In this document: positions 39,958 to 64,000 of the stretch, one piece after another | How positions within the stretch are numbered: the first letter of the stretch is position 1 | Layout of the letters: each line of letters opens with the position of its first letter | NCBI GenBank assembly: GCA_054601695.1 | Contig: BAAHQB010000071.1 | Location: 310,001 to 374,000, forward strand | Length of the DNA stretch: 64,000 bases | Direction of reading: 5' to 3' | Source of the DNA: Amorphochlora amoebiformis | Taxonomy: Eukaryota; Cercozoa; Chlorarachniophyceae | Position numbers and translations under genes: made by a program | The notes under the pieces: model-generated | The model's database searches: none | The model's input: the letters and a program-made list of their open reading frames with translations, nothing else | Told to the model about the DNA's origin: nothing

Positions 39958-41118
39958 ACAGTATGTATATATATATATATTTATCGTGTATTATTGTGAA
40001 TCTCCAACACTCCCATCCAATGTAAACTTCACACTGCAAGGGATGGAAACATTGTTGAAACATAGTACGGATTAATCGTAAATTACGTAAGGATATATTA
40101 TTATGTTAATAGTGGTACGTATGTCGGCATGTAGGTAGCAGGAGCACATGTTATGTTGATGCGCACGTTGTTAAGTTCAATGATGCGTATTGAATGTCAG
40201 TACGTTGTTAAATATATTTGGACGCATGTTCACATGTATTTAAGTGTCTATCCACATGCGCACTTACATATGCAGATGCGTATGTACGCATGAACTAGAT
40301 GTATAGTAGGTGTACAGGACCTACAGGTACGTATGAATCACGGTATGATACGTATTGGTTGTGTAAGTGGCGTACGTGACTATTGTACACTGTGGTAGTT
40401 ACACGTAAGATCTTAATTTACATGTATTTAGGTGTCTATCCACATGCGCACTCACATATGTAGATGCATATGTACGCAATACTACGCATGAACTAGATGT
40501 AGGTGTAGGTTTGTTACGTATATACAGGTACGTATGATACGTATTGGTTGTGTATTAAGTGGCGTACGTACGTATATTGTCTTTGGACTATTGTACATGT
40601 ACTATAGTAGTTACAAGTAAGATCTTAATTTACTTAATATATACTAGATATAAGTTAACTGACTCTTACTAGACTCTAGAATCCGCACAGTCGAATTTTA
40701 AAAAATTTTAAAGAATATATAACTACTATATACATCAGTCTATAGCTAGCTCTAGAGCTACTTGTAGTACATTTTTCTACACTACTACATGGAGGTTATA
40801 CACATTTACACTACGACTAGTTCGGCGAGTACGCACCATAACTGATATAGAAACAGTAGTATATATGTATAACAGTAGTATGTATAACAGTAGTATGTTT
40901 TTGCTGACTGTAATTACTTATACATTCCGACATTAAGGTAGAATCCAGAAATTGCATTTTTACGGGTTTCATGAATATTTACATTTACAGTTATGCCCAG
41001 GCAAACGAGGGGTGGCGAGATTCGCGACGCTGTCTCACAGTTCAGAAACTGTATTTTACAGGTCGCTTATCAAGTCCCGACGTGACGTGTACTTACAAGA
41101 TCAGGCAAGATGCCAGAC
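39720..41118. other. Convergent intergenic region with a tandem duplication and CTAG-rich DNA
   Basis: This lies between the stops of the 33.7-39.7 kb gene and the Rac gene. After a TA tract (39808-39985) comes unique DNA, then two ~190-210-base tandem copies at about 40231-40422 and 40423-40634, both holding GTGTCTATCCACATGCGCAC, ACGCATGAACTAGATGTA and GTAAGATCTTAATTTAC. From 40635 to 40830 CTAG words recur (AGACTCTAGAATCC, ATAGCTAGCTCTAGAGC). No exon seen. Confidence 0.7.
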
Positions 41119-41999
41119 TTATATGATGACGCATCCACCCTTTTTCTTGGTCTTCTTAGGCGTAAGAGCTGCGCGGATAGCCTCGTCGAAGACAGTTTTG
41201 AGTCCTTCCTGCGTGAGCGCCGAACATTCAAGGTACTTCACAGCGCCAATCTCCTTCGCACGGGACTCTGCCATCTCCGGCGAAACCATGGAGATGCCCT
41301 TAGAGCTTAGTTTCTGTTTCATGCCTTCGTCCTGTCGAAGGTCAGACTTCGTCCCCACCAATATGATTGGTGTACCGGGGCAGTGGTGCTGGATCTCCGG
41401 GAACCACTTCGACTTGACATTATCAAAAGAACTCGGGGAGATGATGGAGAAGGCGATGAGGAAAACATCTGTCTGGGGGTAGGACAACGGGCGAAGACGG
41501 TCGTAGTCCTGAACCAAGAATAATGTTAGAATTTCGGGTTTTACATACATGATGGTGGTAACCTCCTGTCCGGCGGTATCCCACAGACCAAGGTTCACAG
41601 CTTTGCCGTCAACCATCACGTTGGCGCTGTAGTTGTCGAACACAGTGGGAATGTACTCCTGTAAAATAGCCAGTAAGAAACGAAGCAACAGCGATTCTAG
41701 GTGTTTATTTCAAGTGTTAAGGTCTTATTCGGGTTTAGGAGGTCGTTGAACTTTGATATTACCCCTGGGAATGCATTGGTGGTGTCTATGTCGCGTTTAT
41801 CCACAAACCAGAAGAATGAACCGAACACAACAGTGTATGCAAAAAAGACATAAATAACAATCAAAATCAATACGAAACATGAGGAAAGTTTCGGAGGTTC
41901 TGCACGGATCGAGTAAAATGGGTTGGACGTACAAGAGATTAGAAGGCACGTCTTTCCGACCGCTCCATCACCGACAACAACGCACTTAATATTCTGCAT
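41119..41999 (-). CDS. RAC1: Rac-type small GTPase
   Basis: A Rho-family GTPase switch that controls actin and NADPH oxidase pathways in other eukaryotes. Exons on the minus strand: 41933-41999, 41763-41785, 41563-41658 and 41119-41508; 191 residues, the usual Rac length. P-loop GDGAVGKT (10-17), effector loop [14 protein letters not shown] with T35, DTAGQE (57-62), a TKSD motif where most Rac proteins have TKLD, and ECSAL are all present. The C-terminus has a polybasic run (KKTKKKGG) and the CAAX box CVII, predicting geranylgeranylation and membrane binding. Exon two is only 23 nt and encodes (Y)TTNAFPG; without it the frame breaks, so it must be real. Only the Rho insert helix region ([16 protein letters not shown]) diverges clearly. 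Introns are short and free of TA repeats, unlike the neighbours. Confidence 0.96.
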
Positions 42000-42557
42000 A
42001 GCTGCTAGGCCTTGTGAGTTTTGTTGTTCTGGAGACGTAAGCGGAAGATTCTCGCGTGTGAGGCCAGGAAACTGGAAAATTCTCCGACACAAGGTTATCT
42101 TACCCAAACCTCACCAGATTGTTTAAAAGGTCGGCTAAAAACGGTCAAAAACATCACAATAATTTGTCGGGTAATATCTTTTAATTTTTCGGCTCGAATG
42201 TGTTTTTCTCCACGCGTGTGTATCGCATATGTGCTCCAGCCCCAACCCCCCCCCCCCTGTCGACCTCGAGGCCACCTCTGCCATGTCCATTGCCATTCCT
42301 TGCCTGGGCAGGAAAGGTAACAAGTTGCGAGATCAGGATGCTCCCCCTACACCAAATAAACATCTCGGCACGTTCCGATCAATTTCCAGAGCGACGGCCT
42401 AGCGCGCGCGGTGTGTTGCCAAGGCATTCGACAAGATCGTACGGTTACGCATGCGGTTGACGGTGGATTTTGGTATAAAGCATACGACATATTGTTGAAG
42501 GTATAATGATTTGTCGCATACCAACAGATATTAATTTGGGAGACACTGTACACACGC

Positions 42558-42656
<99 letters not shown>

Positions 42657-42700
42657 GTATGTATATACACATATATTATATATATGATATATAATATATG

Positions 42701-42746
<46 letters not shown>

Positions 42747-43664
42747 TATATATATATATTAATATTTTAATATTCTAGGGAGATCCCACGTTCTACTACC
42801 TTGGTCGTATCAAGGTCATCGTAACTGTAATTTTTATCAATGCCTATCTAATTACCTGTGTATAAACATGTGAACATTATAATTACGCTAATCCTGCTTC
42901 TGTAGTTGCAGTATATATATAACTCATGTTATACATATAGATGTATTTATATATCTGTATTTATATAAACATATAAATCTAGCTAGGACCATCGACTCCT
43001 CCACAGGGTGGGGTTAGGGTTAGGGTTAGGGGTAGGGTTAGGGTTAGGGTTAGATTTAGGGCTAGGGTTAGGATCAGATTATTCAGCATGTCTTAGTCCT
43101 AGGACCATTGACTCCTCCACAGGGTGGGGCTATAGTGCTGTTTGGGTTAGGGTTAGGGTTAGGGTTAGGGTTACCAGCTTTAAACCAAACCAATATGGAC
43201 ACCACGCTCAAATTCTTTCGGAATTAGGGTTAGGGTTAGGGCTAGGATCAGATTATTCTAAACCAAACCAGTATGGAGAGGCTTAGGGATAGGGTTAAGG
43301 TTAGGGTTAGGGTTAGGGTTAGGAGTGTTTAACTAAACCAATATGGAGACCACGCTCAAAATCCTTCCGAATCAGGGATAGGGTTAGGTTTTAGGGTTAG
43401 GGTTAGGATTAGGGTTAGGGCTAGGTTTAGGGTTAGGGTTAGGTTTAGGGTTAGGGGTTACGGTTAGGGTTAGGATTAGGGTTAGGGTTAGGGGTTAGGG
43501 TTCGGCTTAGGGTTAGGGTTAGGGTTAGGGGTAGGGTTAGGAGTATTAAACCAAATCAATATGGAGACCACGCTCAAAATCTTTCGGAATACAAGAAGAT
43601 GTCGCTTATTCAATTTTTTCATAAAACCTTATTCTGAGATTTAAATACTATATATTTTTATATA

Positions 43665-43713
<49 letters not shown>

Positions 43714-44169
43714 TAAAGGTATATATAAATGCATGCATTGTACATACATATTTAACACACAAAATATATTATATATATATATATATATGTGTGTGTATAT
43801 ATATATATAATATATATATATATGTAATATGATATAGGAGCGTATATATGCGCTTACATATACAAAATGTGAGTATATATTATATGTATGCATTCATACT
43901 AAAAAATATGTAGATTTAATTTACGTATGTATGTTTATTCATGTTAGTATATTAAAATACATGCGTCTACATGTATATAAATACACGTAAATATACATAT
44001 ACGTAATATATATACACACAAATATATATATATATATATAGATATATAATCATGTAGGGAGAGATATTAAATACACACGTGCATAAAAGTATGATATTTG
44101 CATACATGAATATATATACAATACATACACTTATTTATTTACATGTATTTTAATAATTGATATAGTATC

Positions 44170-44241
<72 letters not shown>

Positions 44242-44303
44242 GTATATATACTATGTACATATAATACTTATATATACATATACACACAAAATATATGTAT
44301 ATG

Positions 44304-44337
<34 letters not shown>

Positions 44338-44402
44338 ATATATATATATATATTTATGCTTACTTGTTTAAATTTAAATATGTATATATTTATGCATACA
44401 TA

Positions 44403-44445
<43 letters not shown>

Positions 44446-44632
44446 TACATTTATAGGTATATATTTGCATATATACATTTGTGTATTCATACATAGAAAA
44501 AAATTATGTGCGCAAGCATATGTATGGTTTTCTTTATCACTAAATATATATATGTATATATATATACACATATATATTTATATAAAAATATATATACATA
44601 TATATATGCATATATATATATATATATGTGTG

Positions 44633-44669
<37 letters not shown>

Positions 44670-44685
44670 TATATATATACATACT

Positions 44686-44732
<47 letters not shown>

Positions 44733-45201
44733 GTGTACTTTATGCTACTGATATATGTAAACATTACAATTTAATATCATCACTATGCTAGTATATCATT
44801 CATGATCATATTTTATGAGCAAATTGCTTACATTCTCTAGATTCTACTAGGTTACCTCATAAGACTCACATATTGATGCGAACCTTAGCTCCTGTAGGCT
44901 ATAGTTTCTTTAGAATTTGATATTTCCCTATCGATAGTCTATAGTCTAGATGGTGTGTGTTTTTGTGACGATCATAAATCAAGTTATCATTACTCATGTA
45001 CTATAAAGTTTGAATATCTTAGACTGTTAGTACAGTAAGTTAAAGTAGATCTAAGTTATCGTTACTCAAAAGTTTGTATCAACTTAGACTCATAGTATCC
45101 TATGTGGTATCTTTAGCGCTGCATGATAAATTAGACTTGAAAATACTCCTCTGCTTCTAGAACTTAGACTGAACAAGGAAATCCTAGATATCCGCTTCTA
45201 T
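42000..45201. other. Intergenic region upstream of Rac: candidate exons, telomere-like array, TA tracts
   Basis: 42000-42282 should carry the Rac promoter. A plus-strand ATG at 42283 opens a short possible exon to 42316 (MSIAIPCLGRK) with a GTAAC donor, and 42779-42814 is open as GDPTFYYLGRIK between consensus splice sites, but their phases do not agree, so no gene is claimed. Then TA tracts (42561-42765), a TTAGGG array (43008-43560), long TA-rich DNA (43655-44750) and a CTAG-rich stretch (44815-45190) next to the chaperonin gene's 3' end. Confidence 0.5.
43008..43560. repeat. Composite TTAGGG array with two interspersed units
   Basis: Blocks of GGGTTA repeats, many perfect, alternate with two other units. 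One, AGGACCATYGACTCCTCCACAGGGTGGGG, occurs at about 42986 and 43100. The other, starting AAACCAAACCAATATGGA and usually followed by CCACGCTCAAA.TCTTTCGGAAT, occurs at about 43182, 43259 (short), 43330 and 43550. Sequence continues on both sides, so this is an internal array, not a chromosome end. Confidence 0.9.
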
Positions 45202-54647
<9,446 letters not shown>

Positions 54648-55126
54648 GCTTCTGCGGGGAAAGGAACATCCATCAGGATCCAACTTCTCCGAGAAGAGAG
54701 ACAGACACATGAACTGCCCGAGCGCAGAAGTCGATGTACAGTTTCGCTGCCGTCACCTCATCATGAATTCCAGGCCTTTATCCTTTCAAGTGCTGACAGG
54801 CTGCTAGTTCCGACATCGAGGCTTTTCTCTCGGGCGCAATCGACGACCCGAACCGACTGAATTCGCTTTCCCTTTTTTTTTTACATTATTTTTTGCAAAG
54901 TTGTGAGCACATACCTTGGTTTTCGTCCAAATTAAACGTCATATGTGGTCCGTTGGGAGCAAATCAGGATCAAGGTGAGGTTTACAGTGACCAGAGCGAA
55001 CACGTGTCAAGTGGGAAAAGCCGAAAAGTTAATATATTGTCATATTTAGCAGATATATTTCTATATATCAAGGTAATATGTTAATCCTTCCGTAAACGTG
55101 ACATACCTGCGTGACAGACGGCTTCG
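54648..55126. promoter_or_regulatory. Divergent intergenic region, chaperonin and C1D genes
   Basis: 479 bases without TA microsatellite between two head-to-head starts. It includes a T-rich run near 54870-54890. The minus-strand frame stays open upstream of the chosen chaperonin ATG to about 54710, so an upstream coding exon of that gene is possible. Confidence 0.45.
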
Positions 55127-57986
<2,860 letters not shown>

Positions 57987-58665
57987 CCGCCCGAATACGG
58001 CCTTCAATCATGGTCTTCTGTTTGTCTGTCTACGAAGTTCGTTCATTGAATCATAGTGACCACGGTGATTTATCATTTGAACTCCGGCGTGATCATTAAT
58101 ACTAGTATGACTTTTCATAAGACACATTTGAAGTTCACTAGATTTGGAACTGGTAACCTTTAATTTTGGACTATCTAGACACCGACTAGCGCTAGCAAAG
58201 CCGCGTAATAGTATGTAATAGCGCTAGATTATGACTCAGGATCACTGCCAGTACCACTAACTAGACTAAGCCTGCGGCTAGTCATCATCTTAAGCTTATC
58301 ATTGCTAAATAGATATGCTATCTCCAGTTACTATCACAGTGCATTATATCTATCAGCGATTTCAATGTTACACTAATGTTAGAATCTGTGTGAATCAACT
58401 CATAATCCGATTAATTATAATTAACTTTCTATGCTTCCATTCAAGAAAGCATGGGCCTTTCCCTCACAAGCAGCTCATTGAACTATCACGTCGGCTCGTT
58501 TGCTCAAATACTTACAAATTAATAAACAGGACAATATCACTCTCTGTACATTTCCGCCCCACCCTTAATTCTCATGTAAAAATTGTTTCAATAAATATGA
58601 ATTTCAAATCTATGAATATGTGTATGTGTATGTGTGTATATGTGCATATCTGTAGATACATACAC

Positions 58666-58707
<42 letters not shown>

Positions 58708-58766
58708 ATATGCATATATACGTATATTTACATAAGTACATACATGTGTGTGGTTATGCATATAGC
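57987..58766. other. Convergent intergenic region, partly CTAG/GCTAGC-rich
   Basis: This lies between the stops of C1D and the nucleotidyltransferase gene. 58100-58290 repeats CTAG and AGCGCTAG words (ATCTAGACACCGACTAGCGC, TAACTAGACTAAGC). The later part is unique DNA with a TA tract at 58670-58705. Plus-strand open frame from 58315 has no recognisable protein. Confidence 0.6.
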
Positions 58767-59109
58767 TTATTTGTTCATCTTTGAGCGTATCTCGGTCGAC
58801 GACAGGTCCAGTCGAAAGTCTTTTTCCGGTATATCGACAAACATGTGTTTTAGCCTATATGTTTGAGTATTTTATGTGTATATATATATATAATATATAA
58901 GTATATATTCATATGTATATATATACATATATATGTATGTATATATATATATTATATTACGTGTATATTCATAACAAATTAACTCTAATTCTAACCTAAC
59001 CTAGTTATGCATATACCTATATTCTCACATAAATATCATACATCTATATTTGTATATATATGTATATATATATATGTACATATGTATAAATGTAAATATA
59101 TATTATATA

Positions 59110-59156
<47 letters not shown>

Positions 59157-59169
59157 ACATATATAAGAG

Positions 59170-59230
<61 letters not shown>

Positions 59231-59262
59231 TATATATACACACATATATGAATATATAGATA

Positions 59263-59355
<93 letters not shown>

Positions 59356-59579
59356 CATATTCACCCATCGTAGATGACTTCGTCCAGAGCTTTTAACTCG
59401 TCTAAGATATAAATACCTCCGTACATTTATTTGTATATATAATATATATTTCATACACGCGTACACACATATATACGTGCATATATGTATGTATAATATT
59501 TATATAATATACATATATATATATATATATTATGTATATAATATATATATATATATTTATATTTAATATGTATATGTAT

Positions 59580-59631
<52 letters not shown>

Positions 59632-59721
59632 ATATATATATATGTATGTATGTATATATATGTGAGAAAACTGAGAATGTATTGTGTATGTATTATATAT
59701 ATATATATATATAATATATAC

Positions 59722-59769
<48 letters not shown>

Positions 59770-59827
59770 GAAACATACATGTATGTGTGTATGTATATGT
59801 ATATATATGTATGTATATATAATAGAA

Positions 59828-59910
<83 letters not shown>

Positions 59911-60144
59911 CACATGTATATTTCCATAAAAGAGAGAGAGACAGAGAGATTGAGGAAAAGAGAACGAACGGGGTTCGGAAGGGGTCTGGAAATGCAAAGA
60001 TATCCAGAGTGATTGAGATTGAGATGAGTAGATGGATGTGGACAAAGAGAAACAGGTCAAGGGGATCTAGGAACATTGAGAGTCCGTATATGAGAAATAC
60101 GAAATTTATACCCATTTATGCAAATATATTTACATAATATATAT

Positions 60145-60179
<35 letters not shown>

Positions 60180-60217
60180 GTGTCTATCAATATAGATAAT
60201 ATGTACATCAAATATAC

Positions 60218-60266
<49 letters not shown>

Positions 60267-60296
60267 CATGCCATATATACACATATGTATATATAT

Positions 60297-60328
<32 letters not shown>

Positions 60329-60377
60329 GTATAAATACTATACGTGAATATATACGTATATAATATATATACACATG

Positions 60378-60413
<36 letters not shown>

Positions 60414-60745
60414 AATAGATATATTTATATATACATATATATATATATATATGTGTGTGTATTGTAGACCGAGAATTGTTTGTGTGGTGAGCAGTTTCCC
60501 GTGTTTGTCCACCCTCACGCCTACCGTAAATCTTACTCCAGACTCGTACAGTCCACTGCATTGTACAAACATAGCTTACATATATTCTTATACACTCTTA
60601 TGTATTTGTGTACATATATGTATTATACATATATATATATATATGTACATATATATATATATGTATATACATATATATATGTATATATATATATGTATTA
60701 TATATATATATATATAGATGCTCATAATATATTTAAATGTATAAG

Positions 60746-60777
<32 letters not shown>

Positions 60778-60800
60778 AATATATATATATATATGTATAA

Positions 60801-60890
<90 letters not shown>

Positions 60891-60923
60891 TAGATAGAAA
60901 CATTCAATATATATATATATATG

Positions 60924-60955
<32 letters not shown>

Positions 60956-61260
60956 CATATATATTATACATGTATATGTTCATATATATATATAATATAT
61001 ATATATATATGCATATATATACATATATGTATTAAATTATATAAACATGTATCAATATTACATGTATGCATCACAGAGAAAGAGAAAGGAGAGCAAAGAG
61101 AGTGGGAGAGAGAAATGAAAGAGAGAGAGAGAGAGAGAGAAAGTTGAATGAGAGAGAAAGAGAGAGAAGAAGACAGGGAGAGAAGGAGAGCAAAGACATA
61201 TGTATATATATGTGTATGTGCATATATATACATATACATATATATATATTTATATGTAGG

Positions 61261-61308
<48 letters not shown>

Positions 61309-61534
61309 GTAGAGATGGAAGACAGAGAGAAAGAGGAGAGAGGGAGAGAGAACCTTGAAGCTGATATTGTGAGAATACACTCATTCGTATACAGTAAATC
61401 ATATTGGATATCTCATATTATATTATACTCCAATATAAACGTTATACATATTTTACATATGTATAACATTTGTACATGTATATACCTACATATACAGAAC
61501 TATTTATATATCAATATATATATATATATATATG

Positions 61535-61566
<32 letters not shown>

Positions 61567-61768
61567 TGTAAAAATGTATTTATACGTATACACTTACACG
61601 ATAATTGTACATGTAGTGGAAACTATTTTCACTCATATGTATATATTTTTTATTCATTGTAATATATGTATATATATATATATAACAATATATATATATA
61701 TAAAAATGTATTTATACGTATACACTTACACATGTATATACATACATATATATATATATATGTATGTA

Positions 61769-61814
<46 letters not shown>

Positions 61815-62070
61815 ATATATATATATATGAATGTAATATATATATATATATATATATATAAATAGTAATAATTACCATAAGACTCTGAACATGTTCCATT
61901 TGTTCGAGTCGTAGTACTTGGGATCTATAATCCTGATCCCACAGTGTAAATTAGATATCAACATATATTGAATTTACATAAATTGACATTATATATATAT
62001 ATATATATATTATATACATACATATATATATATATTAATATATATGTATATATATATGTATATATATATA

Positions 62071-62101
<31 letters not shown>

Positions 62102-62347
62102 GTAATATACAAACGAATACATATTATATATATATATATATATATATATGCTGTATATATATATATATGTATGTATATATGTTACATAATATACGCACTG
62201 TTTACACATAGAAAGACAGGCATGGTAGTAATACTACCTAATCGCGGTATCGGCCCCGACAACAAACCAGCAACCCGGAAACAACTTTGCCTTGTCGACG
62301 AAATACTGATATTTTTATAGAGTCTGTTTTACAAATATAATGCATGC

Positions 62348-62386
<39 letters not shown>

Positions 62387-62609
62387 TATATAATATATGT
62401 ACATATGTATTTATGTTATATGTACATATACATATAAATATATATTTTGTATATCTATAGATCTATACATATATATACATATATAAATATATGTTATATA
62501 ACCTTGGCAGTAGTGATAGCGACTGGAAATGATTCGAAGGTTTTCCCATCTGAATATGTTTTCCTCTATATATATATCACATATATATATATATATATAC
62601 ATATTATAC

Positions 62610-62642
<33 letters not shown>

Positions 62643-62928
62643 TAATATGTATATGGATGTTTATATATATACATGCACACATATATATATATATATATAT
62701 ATGTCATATATATATATATATATATGTATAAAAATGATATGATATATATATATATATATATATATGTATATGTGTGTATATAAATATTTACGTATATGTA
62801 CACATGTATATATGATTTACGTATATTATACATATATATATGTATATGTATATAATATTATATGTGTAATATAGTTTACATATATGTGAATATAAATTAC
62901 TTATTATAAAGAAAATATACATACATAC

Positions 62929-62975
<47 letters not shown>

Positions 62976-62981
62976 CACATG

Positions 62982-63014
<33 letters not shown>

Positions 63015-63121
63015 CAGTGCACATATACATCTATGTATATGTATATATATATATGTATATACATGTGTATATATAATAAATTATTTACGTATGAATAAAA
63101 ATCTATATATGTACATGCAAT

Positions 63122-63167
<46 letters not shown>

Positions 63168-63219
63168 CACTTCTAAAGAGAAAGATCTGCTTCATCATGT
63201 ATACACACACACACACACG

Positions 63220-63282
<63 letters not shown>

Positions 63283-63649
63283 ACATGGTATATACAAAAT
63301 ACGCGAAAACAAACATACACAACACAAATACCTATTTTCACACATACCCACAAAGTCTACTCACGTCCATTGCTTGTTTCAAGCAAATATTTTCTTTTAA
63401 TTATTCGGCTGTATTTGATTTTTTACCTTCAGAAGCCTGGCTTGAGAACTGACTCACACGGGATAGGATTTCCTTTTGGTCGATAGTGGCCTAATACGAT
63501 CGTGTTTGCGTCAATTTTACGAGATCGTAATATTAATGTACGGAGGGCGTATGTTCTACGAGAAACCTGTTAGGTGTTTAATGTGTATGGAACAGTTACT
63601 GACGGGATATTTATCTATATATACATATATATATATATATACATATATA

Positions 63650-63695
<46 letters not shown>

Positions 63696-63742
63696 CATAT
63701 AATATATGTATATAGTGTATGTTTATATATATATATATATAT

Positions 63743-63781
<39 letters not shown>

Positions 63782-63987
63782 TTACACACACATAAAACTA
63801 TATATATATATATGTTTCTCTATATATATACATATATACACATTTGTTTATATACATATAGATAACTCTCTCGTTGTATAGACACCTTATCTGCGTTGCT
63901 GACTGAGATCTCGAAGATGAGATTTATTTTTCTGTCCGTTTCTTTCGCAGCTCGAGATATGGCTGCTTTGGCTAGCACCAGATGGCC
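58767..63987 (-). CDS. Cytidylyltransferase-like (NMNAT-type nucleotidyltransferase fold) protein, 5' end beyond window
   Basis: Exons on the minus strand: 63886-63987, 63427-63490, 62503-62522, 62238-62305, 61876-61932, 60470-60555, 59365-59401 and 58767-58854; 173 residues visible, phases continuous, start codon missing. It reads [13 protein letters not shown] (the second half of the H-x-G-H nucleotide-binding motif), [64 protein letters not shown] and a final [20 protein letters not shown]. The SSTEIR end matches the SSTxxR motif of NMN adenylyl- and related transferases; the VGADTA-x-R-x-x-DP-x-YY text is typical of a cytidylyltransferase-like family linked to CinA-type proteins. Substrate unknown; NAD-type nucleotide metabolism is inference. 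One exon is only 20 nt (VAITTAK). Most introns are TA repeat. Confidence 0.85.
58860..63860. repeat. TA microsatellite tracts in the nucleotidyltransferase introns
   Basis: (TA)n with CA/TG runs at about 58870-58960, 59040-59350, 59470-59920, 60125-60460, 60610-61060, 61200-61300, 61500-61860, 61985-62200, 62340-62760, 62930-63280 and 63615-63835. GA-rich runs lie at 59932-59970 and 61075-61195. Exons form TA-free islands of 20-102 nt. Confidence 0.93.
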
Positions 63988-64000
63988 CTGGATATATTCT

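Noticed and set aside
42283-42814. Small plus-strand gene starting at 42283
   Set aside because: Two exon-like pieces exist, but their phases conflict and no further exons or stop could be linked.
43008-43560. TTAGGG array as a chromosome end
   Set aside because: The array is interrupted by other units and followed by more than 20 kb with genes on both sides.
60461-60570. Plus-strand reading [19 protein letters not shown] as an exon
   Set aside because: It is open with an acceptor-like start, but the minus strand yields a phase-matched nucleotidyltransferase exon with family motifs on both sides.

Overview
This is nuclear DNA of an intron-rich, flagellated unicellular eukaryote. No prokaryotic features are seen. 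All genes are split by GT-AG introns, several contain tiny exons (20-45 nt), TTAGGG-type repeats occur at internal sites, and the gene set includes a kinesin, a MOK-type kinase, a BBS10-like chaperonin and a Rac GTPase. The species cannot be named from this window. A stramenopile, rhizarian, chytrid or holozoan protist all remain possible. A large share of the window is (TA)n microsatellite that fills introns and intergenic DNA; nearly all long open frames reading as alternating Tyr/Ile are translated TA repeat and are not genes.

Layout, with exons rebuilt by hand from splice sites, reading-frame phase and protein motifs: 1-1493 minus, kinesin-3-like motor (C-terminus outside the window); 1782-6167 plus, MOK-like kinase; 6974-8499 minus, unrecognised coiled-coil protein with two ~95-residue repeats; 8599-23047 plus, a 24-exon, 578-residue Tudor/Agenet-like plus OTU protein whose OTU active site appears destroyed; 23549-24589 minus, COPI-associated-type membrane protein ending in a WW domain; 24866-32702 plus, unrecognised Cys-rich zinc-ribbon protein; 33748-39719 plus, unrecognised protein with a possible mitochondrial presequence and one membrane segment; 41119-41999 minus, Rac GTPase with a 23-nt micro-exon; 45202-54647 minus, BBS10-like CCT-family chaperonin; 55127-57986 plus, C1D exosome cofactor; 58767-63987 minus, cytidylyltransferase-like (NMNAT-type) protein whose 5' end lies beyond the window.

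Genes mostly alternate in strand, giving short divergent promoters (1494-1781, 8500-8598, 24590-24865, 54648-55126) and convergent 3' regions. Four 3' regions are rich in the palindrome CTAG. Introns hold most of the curious DNA: three copies of a tRNA-headed repeat with TAACAAT inverted ends, telomere-like blocks, several minisatellites, and a partial copy of an exon. The genes do not form a pathway; kinesin, MOK and BBS10 share only a general link to cilia or intracellular transport. Exon boundaries are predictions without transcript evidence; junctions I could not settle are named in the entries.
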